Below are positions 52,801-64,000 of a stretch of 64,000 nt of DNA, piece after piece. The notes beneath the pieces are model-generated. The model was not told where the DNA came from and did not search any database. It saw only the letters and a program-made list of their open reading frames with translations. The stretch's first letter is position 1; each line of letters begins with the position of its first letter. The DNA is taken from NCBI GenBank assembly GCA_034336665.1, contig CM067566.1, forward strand, positions 28,178,330 to 28,242,329, in the 5' to 3' direction. Source of the stretch: Luscinia megarhynchos (lineage: Eukaryota > Chordata > Aves > Passeriformes > Turdidae). A program made the position numbers and the translations under genes.

Positions 52801-53089
52801 GAAAACTGCCTGGAGAAAAACACCAGTTGTGACTTTATGAGCCTTTTAATGTGGGAAAAAGGTCTAAGGTAATAAATTATTTAAATAAAAAACAGTAAAT
52901 GTTTTTAAAAGTGACAGAGAAAATGCCACTGTATTTTCACACAGAATATTTACACACATAAAAAAGTAGGTTAGTGTTGGCTTATGATTCTAGCTGTATT
53001 TCATTCTTAAATGTCTTTCACTGGAAACATGTCTCTTTTTTTGCCCCTGTCAGACCTTTCCCATTTCTTCCTTACAGAAATAAAACCTA
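49854..53089. other. Unique AT-rich non-coding DNA
   Basis: No exon or interspersed repeat recognised. Contains an A13 run (50822-50834) and a perfect 11-bp tandem duplication AAAGCCATGCT (50998-51008 and 51009-51019). Pyrimidine tracts ending in AG occur near 50493 and 52250 without exons that could be recognised. Confidence 0.5.
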
Positions 53090-53130
53090 CAAAAACCAAC
53101 AAACAAACAAACAACAACAACAACAAAACA
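53090..53130 (+). repeat. A/C-rich tract with (AAC)n core
   Basis: CAAA units followed by about five CAA/AAC units. It overlaps an accidental QQQQ-type open frame. Confidence 0.85.
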
Positions 53131-54125
53131 TCTCATTTCCCACTCTTCTGTTTAATCATTTTTTCCTCCCCATCTATTTCAATCTCCTTGCTCACTCTCC
53201 AGTAGCCTTCATATCTCCACAGCAATACTGTTCTTTCCTTTTCTATGCAAGCTCTGAAAAATAAAAGATTATGAAGAAAAATAAGTGAATTACAGATTAA
53301 AGTTATTATCACTGTTATCTCTGACTGTTATGTTTAAGAAAATTTATAACAAAGAAAGCACAAATCTTACATCCCCTCCTCCCTACACCATGAGAGAGAT
53401 TCACATGCAAAGTTTTAAGGAAGTCTGGATTGTAATTTTCATATCTCATTTGATATGTGTATAATTTGAAACCTGATATTCTCAAACACCTGTAAGGCTT
53501 TGTATTTGATATTTCAAATAACACTACTGACTGTTTGAAATGTTCGGATTCTAAGCCTAACTAGAGTGAGATAAGATTGATGCTGTATTTTGTTTACTAA
53601 ATATACATTTTTCTCCTGAAAATCAACACATCTGCAGAAATACATGAATGGACCTAAATTTGAATGATCTGTCCATCCTATCTTAAGATGTGTTGTGGTT
53701 ATATACCTATTACATTGCTCCAAAATCATTGTATTTTCAAGAAGATGATCTGAAAATTATACTAATTTTCTCCAACACATGGTCTTTTCCTACTTTTTTT
53801 TTTTTGTATACCTGTGTAAATAAACAAATCATGCATTACATATGCACTATTAATTTCCATGAAGTTTGGAAGAGATGTTTATGTCAACTTGCAACACCTA
53901 TAAAGAAGATGAGGCCCTTTCATCCTGTCTTGCAAAAATATAGTTTTCAGTTAATGTTTCTGCAAATTTTCACAGAAAACTATGCATTATGTTTGTGTTT
54001 TATAAAGGCTGGCACATTTATTTATATATTTTCCAGAGAATAAAAAAAATAATCCATTTCCAGTTTTGAAATTCGAGCAACTTATCAACTCAAGTTTTCG
54101 AGAACCTAGTAGAGTGTTCAAATGG
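53131..54125. other. Unique AT-rich non-coding DNA
   Basis: Nothing recognised. The 117-codon frame at 53690-54043 has no domain. Confidence 0.5.
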
Positions 54126-54192
54126 GAAAAAATAAACAAAAAAACACCACAACCTCAAAAAATCAAAACCAACAAAAGCAAAAAACCCCCTA
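54126..54192 (+). repeat. A/C-rich low-complexity tract
   Basis: A runs broken by C, CC and CCCCC. It is the same kind of sequence as at 4041-4119. Confidence 0.7.
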
Positions 54193-54787
54193 AACCTAGA
54201 TGCAACTATCTAAGCATTCAACCTGTTCTTCCATTACAGATTGCTGAGGAAAGGAAAGGTGAAAAGGATATTGGATGAGAGCTTAGAGTAGAAATCCCTG
54301 GTTTTTCTGTAAATTCTGGTGACAAAACATGACACTCAGACCTCCAGAAGATTTTGAAAGAGGGTGTTTCACTGCTGCTCAGTTACTCTGTACTTTCTAT
54401 ATGTACAGCTACATATTCACATGTACATATACATGCACTCACACCTTTATTCACACCTTTCTCCCACATGTTTAAAACAACCTCACATTGCAAATCCACT
54501 GAGAAGAACTTAAAGACAACTTCAAAGTTATACAGTTACACATTCAAGAGTCAGGGATACAAGCTAAATTTTTAGATTTATAGCAGTAGCTGTCTCTGTA
54601 TTGTTCTTTGTGGTCCCATACAGATACAACAGAACTTATACCTTTCAGTACTTCAGAGTCAAAGGAATAATTAACTATTTCTAAATCCACTTCATCTTGA
54701 AATCCTAGTATAATAAAACCAAGATAATCAACAGTTTGCCAAGAAATTCAAGATCAGTGTTATCCAAGGTACCTAAATGAACTGCAT

Positions 54788-54840
54788 GAGGAAAAAAAAG
54801 GTGAGGAAAAAAAAGATGGGAAAAAAAAGAAGGGAAAAAA
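54788..54840 (+). repeat. ~15-bp purine tandem repeat
   Basis: Three to four units of a GAGGAAAAAAAAGGT-like pattern, varying in the bases after the A run. The plus strand is purine-rich throughout except for a few T. Confidence 0.8.
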
Positions 54841-57800
54841 GATTTTTTTTCTTTCACAAATAATAACTCTATATAAATTGACTGTGATGAATGCTGGTAC
54901 TGAAGTGAGTGAGATTTAAATGCTACTCTCAGCAATTAAACTAAAACCAGTTAAATAGCTGTTCTAAAGTTACTGAAGCATAACTCAAGTAAGTAATTAG
55001 GCTAGGCATAAAAATGCTATTTCAAATTTATTATATACACAACTCACATCTAAAGAAATATGTTCTTTTGGGATCCTTTTTTCCCAGTTCTGTTTCTTGG
55101 ACAAGGATGAGCATAAGAAAAATTAATTATATTTTGCTTCTTTGCTCCGCAGTGACAAACCAGACTGTCAACAGCACATTGCATCATTTGTTCAGGAATC
55201 TGCAGGATTTGGGGTCCTAACACTGCCTTTCCTTCCATCCCATCTGTTCTGGAAGTAAATGCAGAAGGGTTTCTCCTAATATTTTAAAAGAGTGCTTTAA
55301 GGAGGCAGGTGTTACTTTAATGGAGGAGGTGGGATGGTTTTTTATGGGTTAAGTTTTGTCTTGACTCAACTGCATCTCATCTTTTTCCTGTTTTTGTGTT
55401 AGCTAAAGTATCTTCGACACAATCAGGTTAGAAGTTCTGAATATTTATGCCTATAAGCTGTAGGTATAAAAAAAGAGGCATGGGCTATTAAAACCAAAAT
55501 GCTCTACAGACAGTTCAAGATTTTCCAGTTTTGTTATTGATTTAATCAGCACTATGGTCTCCAAAGGAGTAAGAATACAGAAGATCACAGAAGGAAACAT
55601 ATAGTAAAGCTGAAGCCATGGCATAACATATTGCCATGTACTCATTGGTATGAACACTACTATAAAAAAATTCAAAACATTTATCTCCTCCTGCAGTAGC
55701 TGCCTGTAGATTTACTAACCTGGTGCCTCAACAGCTCAGGCACATCAAATGGAGGGAGTCAAAGGAGACTGGAAGGTCTCCTTTGGATGATCTCCAAAGC
55801 CCAGGAGTATGGTCAGGAAGTAATTTATTAAGCATACTTATTTGGCCTGAAGGAGATTTATTAAAATTTATTGTTTCCTCTGAGAAACACAAAACCAAAT
55901 TTAAGTACTGACTGAGGTGCTATCTTCAAAATCATTCTTTATAAAACCTCAGTGGTCTTCAGTTACTCCACAACTATTTCCTAAAGGCAAAGAGAATTTA
56001 TTGGCAACAGAAGTAACTCAGAAGAAAACTGGTGAAAAAAGAAGTTGCCAAAACAACAGTAATAAAGCATATAAATCAAGAACATTCATAAGAAAAAGTC
56101 AATTCTTAAGCTTCAGAAGAAAAGGCAGAGCACATTTTATTTGAAGCAAAAAGGATAAAACATACTCAGAACTGTGAAACAAACGAAACTGAAACTGTGT
56201 GACATGCTAGACATTCAGACTACTTTGATATAAGGAGTCAGACAGTCTAAGAGCAATGGGCATGTTATTTTCTGTAGCTCTCAAAGCCAAAGCTTTCCAT
56301 GGGATTCTTGGAAGAGAAGTGCTAAGATGAAAATGAACTCCTATTAAATATAATTTGGAGTTGTTATGCTGCTTTATGATAACTTTTGTTGGCACTATTT
56401 TTCACCTGCCACCTCTGTAATCAAAGATTTCTTTCATTTTATTAGAAACTTGCTGAGTTGAAACATTAGTCTTGCCTAGTTTTAAAAGTGGCTCCAGATG
56501 AAGTTAACTAATAAGGACAGAAAGGATTTTTTTAATGTAATTTTGTAAATTTTATTAAACTGTGTGTACATGAACCTGAGACAGATTTGTAAGACCAAGG
56601 TATTGGGGTAAGCCTCTTTTAAATTTCACATGTCAGCATGAAGCCATAGATTTTGGGGAAAAGCCCTTCCTGTGTGGCAGGAAAGACAAGCAACTCTCAG
56701 GCAAGAAGCAGATGGCAGCATACAGCTGAATGCTCTGCATATTTCACCAAGACCATCACTCAGATCAGAAAGGGAAGCACAGAATAGACAAACTAAGGGA
56801 TGGAAGTAACTCTTAATACTCAGATTTGCCTCAAGACACAAATTTAAAAAACTGAAGTGGAGAAAAACACTACCTCATCACAAATTGCTTCAAAATTGTC
56901 TTGCTTCTGTCACAGAAGCAAGTTTACCTACGCTGGGAAGTGTGGCAACTATAAAAAATAAAGTCTCACTTCTTAGCTCTGTTCTTGGGGCAGGTAGGAT
57001 TAATCACTCAAATCTTTAAAAACTGATCAAGAAGAAAGACTAAGTAGGATTAAGAGAAACTGGGAAGGAAATAATTAATGCAAAAGGAAATTTCTAGCTT
57101 TATTTTGAGCTTAAAAACAAATCAAACTAATAGCATTTCAGACTGAAAGAGGGAGATATGAGGATATCCTGGCCTACATAATTTCACTATTCAAGCAGAT
57201 TACCTTTCCTCCTTCATATTTCTAAACTGAATATGAACACAGATCAGCCCTAAGAAACCCTTGAATAGAACTCAGTTTTCAGTTCTGAAGGCTGTATTTA
57301 AACAGGCAGATATAGGAAACAGAATCTTAGTCACACAACAATACTAATACAATGGCAGTTCCCATCTATTTCCACAGGGATACAGAACTGGGAGTTGCAC
57401 AGCACTTGGACTGAGCACATCCCATTGTGAATGGTTGCAGTTACAGATTGCAAATGTTATTTTAGTTATGACTGGTCAATTTACAGGCAATTTTATCTGC
57501 TGTGGCAAAATTCAAGCATACATTATTCTCACATATTGCTCCAGGGTCTTGATTTAATTCTTATTCTGAGAGGTACTTTGGCACCTCAATCAGTATTGAC
57601 TTCAAGAGTTACCTGTAATATGAATTTAGAAATGGGAGAATTTGTGATTCAACATTTGAAAATGCAGCTATCATATTATTCACTTTGGTGTGAACTAAAC
57701 AATTGGTGAATGCCCAAAATAATGCACATACTTGATACAAAAGCAACAATGTGGTTCAGATTTCCTGGTGTTTTGTGAAAAAACACATTGAATTATTATC

Positions 57801-58109
57801 CAGTCAGGGCAGCTTTATATTATTTTACTTTTAATGTGTTAATGATGGGCTGAGAAATTTTTCATATGTAAACTTCTTTCTAAATCTAAGAATATTTTTT
57901 TATTTAATTTCCCAGACAAAAATAATTTTCTTGAGCGGCAAATTTCAGTTCAAGTATAAAGTTTCTTTCTAGTAATGAAGAATATTAGATTCCAAGGAAA
58001 AGACCCCTGGACAATAGAACAGCACAAACTCTCAGCAGCAACATCCTAAAAGGTAAAAACACTTAAACAGCCAAACATTGAGACTGGTTTCTCAGAGAGG
58101 ATATACAAT
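54841..58109. other. Unique AT-rich non-coding DNA
   Basis: No exon or interspersed repeat recognised. The 92-codon frame at 57431-57709 and the shorter frames lack domains. Confidence 0.5.
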
Positions 58110-58245
58110 TTGTGTTCTTGGATATATTCAAAACTCAGTGAACTAACTGAGATGATTGGGCCAGCTTTCAGCATGGTGTGGGAATAAGGGAGCTGCAGAG
58201 GCCCCTTGCAACCTCCAACATTCTGCACTTGCATGATTCTATTTT
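58110..58245 (+). mobile_element. Probable ancient CR1 3' tail
   Basis: CTTGGATATATTCAAAACTC resembles the CR1 block that precedes its last ~120 bases, and GAGGCCCCTTGCAACCTCCA then ATTCTGCACTTGCATGATTCT resembles the terminal block. The middle has diverged too far to align by eye. The order and spacing fit a very old plus-strand CR1 end, but chance similarity cannot be excluded. Confidence 0.5.
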
Positions 58246-60177
58246 TGCTAACTCTGTGCAAGTAATTTTCTACAAATCACTCTATTAAGTGAAGATAGAC
58301 AAAATAATTGAAGAATTGAGAAGAGAAGCACAGGAGGAATGAACTAGTTGCTCAGAGGTAATTGCTGAATTATTATCAGAACCAGAACCACCACATAAGA
58401 AGTGCTGACAGTAAATTGGGCTGTTTATTCATTAGTATTTCTAGTGTGCACTTACTACTATGTTCTTGTTAGAATTGAGTCTAAAGCCAGCTTGAAAGGC
58501 AAATAATGAAATTCACAGCAGCAAAGCAAGAAGCGCTGAAAGGGAATAAATACAGGGAGAGACATATGGAGTAATTAAGATTCAAAGTTCTCAGATTATA
58601 GGAAATCACTATGTGTTTTGTATTAAGAGAGACAAGTAGAGAGAACAAAGCTAGTGGGAAGAGCCTGAAGTCAAATTAAGAGAGGAAGCAGTATGGTACT
58701 GGTGGAAGAAGGAAACCTACAGTGAGTGCCTGGGGTGGATATGTGATGGAAGAATAAATTTATTGGAGATGGCAGTGTAGAGTGACAGACTGCAAAAGAG
58801 ATAAAACCAACAAAGACCTCCTTATGCACATCAGTTTTGCTGCTACAGTAGATCATATTCATGGAATCAATATGCCGAAGGGATACTAAAGAATAAATAA
58901 AACCCGTTAGAGTTGAGAGGATACAGTTTGCACCAGTTAAGAAAACATTTACTTAACTGAATAGGTTACAGCATGTTATTACAGCTCTATAATAAAATTG
59001 TTTCTCTGCATCTTGGAGTACCTGGATACTTGTTTTGTGAATGAAACATTTTCTGCATACTTTAGAGATAAGGACTCATCTGGCTACAAAAATTCTTCTT
59101 CCCATCCCATACCTTCCAGCATCCTCTAGTAGAATTAAATGCCTATCAGTTGGCAGGAGAATTTGAAAAAGTTTTAGAGAATGAGGCAGGTCATTGTAAA
59201 AAAATGATGATTAATGTTTTTGAGCAATTGACAGTGATCTAGGTGATATGTTGTGTGTGCATGTTTTGGATGCAATAATAGAGTTTGATTAGTGAAATTA
59301 TCTGTTCTCTCATCAGGCAGCCTGAAGTAATTTTCTGAGTTCCTTACTACTACACGTGACTTTGAATGAATCTCATATGTTGCCTATTAGACCCTTCATT
59401 AAGTATGTTTCTACTGTCTTTACAATCTTTAAAAATGCTCATCCAGAGCCCTCAAAAACATACAAATACTTAATTTTGCTATCTTTAGCAACACCCAAGT
59501 GTCTGTGCAGGAAAAAATTCAGAGAACATTCCAAGAGAAAAAAATAGTTCCAGCAAGCTGAAGAAAATATAGCTGTGGGGCATATTAATTAGTACCAGCT
59601 CTGTTCATCATATATACATTATAGACCAAGGACAGATTCGTGCTTATTCCAGATTCAGTCAGGAGTCCACCAATAATTAATACCTCTGAAAACATGGAGA
59701 AAAATAAATTATACCTTGGTAAGAGCCATACTTGCTATCCAAAGTATGCTAACACTTTCTATTTTTCCTGTTTTCTTCCTTGTAATGACAAAAGAACTTG
59801 AAACATTTACACCAATTACAGCTGGAGTCTTGGTATTTGACATGCAGTGGAAAAATTTGATACCTTTCTAACCTACACCATGGATACATAACCAATATTG
59901 TAATAGTCCTCTGACCATTCTTTATAATGTGTTCCTGGACCTATAGACACCAATCAAGAGCAATCCTGTTGTCTTTAACACAAGAAAATTACCTAAGTGC
60001 ATGATAATGGGCATCTACCTGGCACTTTAAAAAGCATGAAATTTTTTTATTTTTTTTTTTAAGGCAGGTACAAGTCTGGGCTTTCATGAGTTTTCACAAC
60101 TGTAACACATTCTAATATGCACGGACATCTACCCCACCCCCTCACACTCTTTGCTCCTGCATCCTTTCCATACAGCC
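58246..60177. other. Unique AT-rich non-coding DNA
   Basis: No exon or interspersed repeat recognised. A possible homeodomain/TALE motif pair is at 59208-59234. Confidence 0.5.
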
Positions 60178-60207
60178 TTTATTTACTTGTTTATTTATTT
60201 ATTTATT
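60178..60207 (+). repeat. (TTTA)n microsatellite
   Basis: About four perfect TTTA units at the 3' side, with an imperfect start (ACTTG interruption). Confidence 0.85.
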
Positions 60208-61108
60208 CATTCAATTTTGGTGTGTACTCTTCAGTACACAGATTTGAATTCGGGAATGACAAACCTTATCTGATGTACTACATCATAGTTCTGCCCCCTC
60301 AAATGGAGTAGACATTTACATCAGTCATTACATTCCAGGTCTCTCATTTCCTGAGAATGCAGGCAGCTATTTTATTTTCATTACCTATTTTTCAGTCAGC
60401 AGTAATAATATGACAGTCTAAATTTAGGATCATCTCAGCCACAGGTACTGTACAGATATGTTAATAAAAAATGCCATTTTTCTTTTTTCATTCATGCCAA
60501 CCTGAATAGATTTGCAACACAGTCTTTGGAAGGGCAGAAATTAGGGGATTAGTTTTGTAATCCTTTGTAGAATATTGTTGCTGAGCAGCTTCTTTATGAA
60601 TCAGGAAGGTGACCCTGCAATCATCACAGCTCATCAAATTTCACTTAATAAGAACTCAAGAGGGCACTGGTGAGAAACACAGTGTAGAGGGATAAGTGGA
60701 ATGAATTTAATGATACTGCTTTACAAATTGTATGTAGTACTATTCAATTAGTTTGAGGTGTTGAAATCTCAGCAGAAAAACTAAACAAGGCACAATTTAT
60801 AGGAAAAAAATATTTCCTCAACTAATATTGCTCAATACAAAAAACAAACTTTTAGGTCAAAAGAATTATGTCAGATAGCTTCTCCCTTTCATTCAAACCA
60901 CATCAGCTGGTCTCACAATCTCTTCCCAAAAGCCTTTACTCACACATCACGACAGCTGCAGCATTGCTATAGCAACAGGAGGGAGAGTTGCTAAAAATGT
61001 ATACAATTCAATCATTCAGCAAGACTAATTTGCAAAACGTACCAAATAAAAAAAAAGCAAACAGATGCCACTGCTACACATCCCTCCACATCCTCCCAAC
61101 AGAGAGAG
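60208..61108. other. Unique non-coding DNA
   Basis: No exon or interspersed repeat recognised. Contains the perfect 12-bp palindrome TTGCTATAGCAA at 60964-60975. Confidence 0.5.
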
Positions 61109-61135
61109 CACACACACACACACACACACACACAC
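61109..61135 (+). repeat. (CA)13 microsatellite
   Basis: Thirteen uninterrupted CA units, preceded by a short AG run and followed by CTCTCACTCAC. It is likely polymorphic. Confidence 0.95.
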
Positions 61136-64000
61136 TCTCACTCACCTGACACTCTCCACCTTCAGCAAAAATGCAAAGTTTTACTGATGTAATTGTAAAA
61201 GACATTCATTTATTGAAAACTAAATGGTGTCAATACATGCTGGAATGATTGTTTTCTACCTCTCAAGATTTGTCACTACACCTACTCCACTCAAATTTAA
61301 CAAAATATGTGAAACAAACATATTTTTGGCATTGCCATTAGTTTTTAGAAATGTTTTTCTCAAGCCCAGGAGACCATTAAACTCTAGCCTTCAGAATGCT
61401 GCATATGACACGTGACACAAGTTCACATATCTCAGAAGTCAGTGCTGTTAGCTCCAGCAGAACAGTGGAGGAAAATATGGCTAGAAAGCTTCAGCACCCC
61501 TTGGAAGAGGGGTTTACTGAAGATCAGGGTTTTGCACAGCAACACATGGTCTCCTTCAGTTCACAAAGTTCATCGGGACTTTCCCAAATGAAAAAAAAAA
61601 AGTATTTAACTTTTAAAATAATTTATTAACATTTAAAAATAATTTAATTTTTGTACTAAATACTATGACTTTTTGCAACATAGACACATTCAAAATATTT
61701 TTTCTGCTATCAAATGTGCCTATATGGGGGAAAAGCTAGATTAGGTTTTATTCCTCTAACTTCATACACATTGATAATCCCCCCAAGAAGTTATAACATT
61801 TTACATCTCATCCATTAGACATAGAAGTTGAAGTGTCTCAGTCTTCCTGACTTGACTCTTCAAAAGCAAATTTGACTGCTTTGTTCATATACTAGAATTT
61901 AGATGTCATGGTTTCAGTGCTATTTGATCAATAAACATCACCTCCATCTATCATACTCAAACACCTACTTTGGTTTCGAAGACATAATTAGCTGGAGTTT
62001 AAAAACTTTAAGAGTCAAATTAATTTTTTGTAGCATATTTTCCATGTGAGACCTCAAATACTGAATTATACTGCATCAAGTACAACATTCCATCAACGTT
62101 TTATTCTTTTTCTTTCCTCTACAACAAATGCAGAAATAGGAGTTCTCTTGCCCTCAAACGCCCAGTGTCACTGTCTAAACACTTACCAAGTCTAATAGGT
62201 TGGACTGAACTTTTAGCAGAAAATGCTTTTAGTCCTTTTGGTACAAGGGTGGCTTTCTGCAGCTATCAGCTGCAGCTCTGAAAGCACTTGAATGGTGTTG
62301 TTCTTTTTTGATAGCAGCCTGTGAGATAAATATGCCCACTGATAGCAGAAGCCTGCAAGCAAACCTTCCAACTGATGCCACGCATAACCCAAAATTGCTT
62401 ATTAGCACTTCAGCTCGTTTCAGATGAGAGTCTCTCCAGAGTTTTCCCCCAGTCTCAAGAAGTTTGTAGTGCAGGCAATGTTTTGGGTTGAGCAGACAGA
62501 CTGGAGAGCCACAAGTGCCCTCTTCTGGGTATGGGATGCTACTCCAATTTATTCATGGACCAGCACGGAGGGCGGATTCGGGACCAGATGTCTCAAATGC
62601 TCTCTGCTGAGGTGTTTTACATTCTCTATCCCTTGTCTAAAAAGTGAAAAGATTTCTTGAAATGCAAGCTTTTTAGTGCTTAAAGAGCATCAGTCAAATA
62701 GCTTAATAAAAAAATACCTAGCTGTGTAATTTAGGAAAGATTGTTTTCCCATCATTTACGGGCAATGTCTCCATCAATATGTTTCTTAACTGAGTACAGA
62801 AAATGGATCTTTAATCCTATCATTTTCAAGAATCTTTAGATTAAGAATGGTCCTCCTTCTCCTTATAATATCAGTAAGGATAATCTATGTATGAAGAAAA
62901 ACATTAGAATGTTGAAACTCAAATATTAGTGTATCTTATGCCTAGTTACCAATCCTCAGTGAGGTAGATAAAGGTTTCTCAATTCCCATCTGTGCTGGGA
63001 GTGTTCAGAGTTCTGAAATGCAACAAACAACATCCATAAATCAGTGTGTGGCTAAATAGAGATTTAATATATTTCCTACAGGTTTAGATATCTGCACTTG
63101 ACAATCCAGGCATATGCAGTCACATACATTAAAGATTAAAATGAATGTTGTGAATGACAACACAATTTACACATTAAATGATTGCAAAGCTACTGAAGGG
63201 AACACTGTAGACATGGGTTTATTCCATAACCAGCAATATTTGGAAAGTTATGAACAAAATTGAAGTGAAATTGAGAAAGTTTTAATTAAAAGATTGCTTA
63301 TATTACACTCCAGCTCTCTAAGAAAGTTATCATTTTGACATATAACAACAACCAGGAAGGTCACTGTGTCCAAGTTGCTCTCATGCTCCATCTGACTTCT
63401 GTATAAGGGATATGGGGAAAAACAGGTTATGAGACCCAGTAATTCTGTATTCTTTGTTTAGAGTAAGTACATACTACTGAGACCCAGCACATACAGCACA
63501 GAAACCCTTCTGAGATCCACTCTCATGTGAGAAAAACCTGTCGTGTTTCCAGTGTATAGAATAAAGGCAAATTTTAACCTTCTCAGTTTAAGCATGGAAA
63601 ATCCAAAGTCAAAAAGAAAGAGTGGAAATAAAATGTTGAATTTGCAAGAGCTCCAGACAAGTGGAGTGTTGTCATCAATTATTGTCATCACTTGTTTTGC
63701 ATTTCTTCTTCTTAGCTAATATCATCACGTCATTCTTCAAGGTGAGTCTGGAAATCAACATACAAACAGAAAAGTTCTCTCCATCATGACTGCTAAGTGA
63801 TGTGGGAGAAACCACCCAGCTCAACTGTGCTCAGGCTCACAGTTCACTGCCTTGAAATTTCAAATGTTGAAACTCCATTACACTCTTAAGGATGTATATA
63901 TACATATTCTTTTCTTAGTACTGCTACCTATATTTTATTTCCTCACTTTCTGCATAGCATCTTCTGTAGCTATCAGATCCACTGCTAATCTAAGTCACTA
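61136..64000. other. Unique AT-rich non-coding DNA
   Basis: No exon or interspersed repeat recognised. 62.2-62.65 kb is GC-richer and has an unusual CpG cluster at 62565-62580; its open frame (62424-62660) has no domain. The window ends within unique sequence. Confidence 0.5.

Noticed and set aside
55781..55806. TTGGATGATCTCCAAAG resembling a CR1 terminal block
   Set aside because: The flanking blocks needed for a CR1 end (TCCAACC, ATGATTCT) are missing.
1..64000. tRNA, snRNA, 5S rRNA, CRISPR array, mitochondrial insert or endogenous DNA-virus gene
   Set aside because: Looked for box B-like GGTTCGAATCC, U6/7SL starts, regularly spaced direct repeats and familiar protein motifs; none seen. 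A profile search would be decisive and could not be run.

Overview
This 64 kb window looks like non-coding vertebrate DNA, and specifically avian DNA. I base that on its repeats. It carries six or more chicken-repeat-1 (CR1) LINE fragments, including the typical CR1 3' end ('TTGGA..AGATGATC..TCCAACC..ATGATTCT'-like). It also carries three solo long terminal repeats (LTRs) of one endogenous-retrovirus family, whose sense strand opens TGT(C/T)NTGGTTTAACCC and closes CCAGGACA. From memory, this LTR family is common in neoavian birds and especially songbirds, so a passerine is my best guess; the window alone does not prove it. The background is AT-rich and CpG-poor, the longest open frame is 144 codons and lies antisense inside a CR1 copy, and no host protein-coding exon could be recognised.

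Layout: 1-9.94 kb is unique AT-rich sequence with simple-sequence tracts. A minus-strand CR1 piece with a large internal deletion lies at 9.94-10.20 kb. Unique sequence runs to 16.20 kb, followed by a plus-strand solo LTR (16.20-16.83 kb) that has a ~60 bp CR1 tail inserted in it. The main relic is a ~2.7 kb minus-strand CR1 at 17.60-20.32 kb. It retains recognisable endonuclease (EN), reverse-transcriptase (RT) and 3' UTR portions, but is inactivated by frameshifts, stops and lost catalytic residues. A second CR1 tail of a different subfamily follows at 20.68 kb. From 20.8 to 34.4 kb the DNA is unique, with a (GAAA)n microsatellite, a T/G-rich tract, a G-quadruplex candidate and a slightly GC-richer patch at 32.3-33.75 kb with strong splice-donor matches on the minus strand.

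A plus-strand CR1 relic lies at 34.38-34.81 kb. A minus-strand solo LTR at 43.73-44.35 kb carries a seven-copy 9-bp array at the place where its relatives have a TATA box. A plus-strand CR1 (RT C-terminus plus 3' UTR) lies at 46.54-47.35 kb, a plus-strand solo LTR at 49.31-49.85 kb, and a weak CR1 tail at about 58.1 kb. The rest is unique, with short tandem repeats and a few possible regulatory motifs near 59.2, 60.96 and 62.57 kb.

No genes act together here. The readable biology is retroelement history: decayed LINEs, solo LTRs left by recombination, one CR1-into-LTR nesting event, and local tandem expansions. I found no convincing new biological system. The best leads are the amplified TATA region in the 44 kb LTR, the nested CR1 tail, and the possible minus-strand transcript near 32-34 kb.
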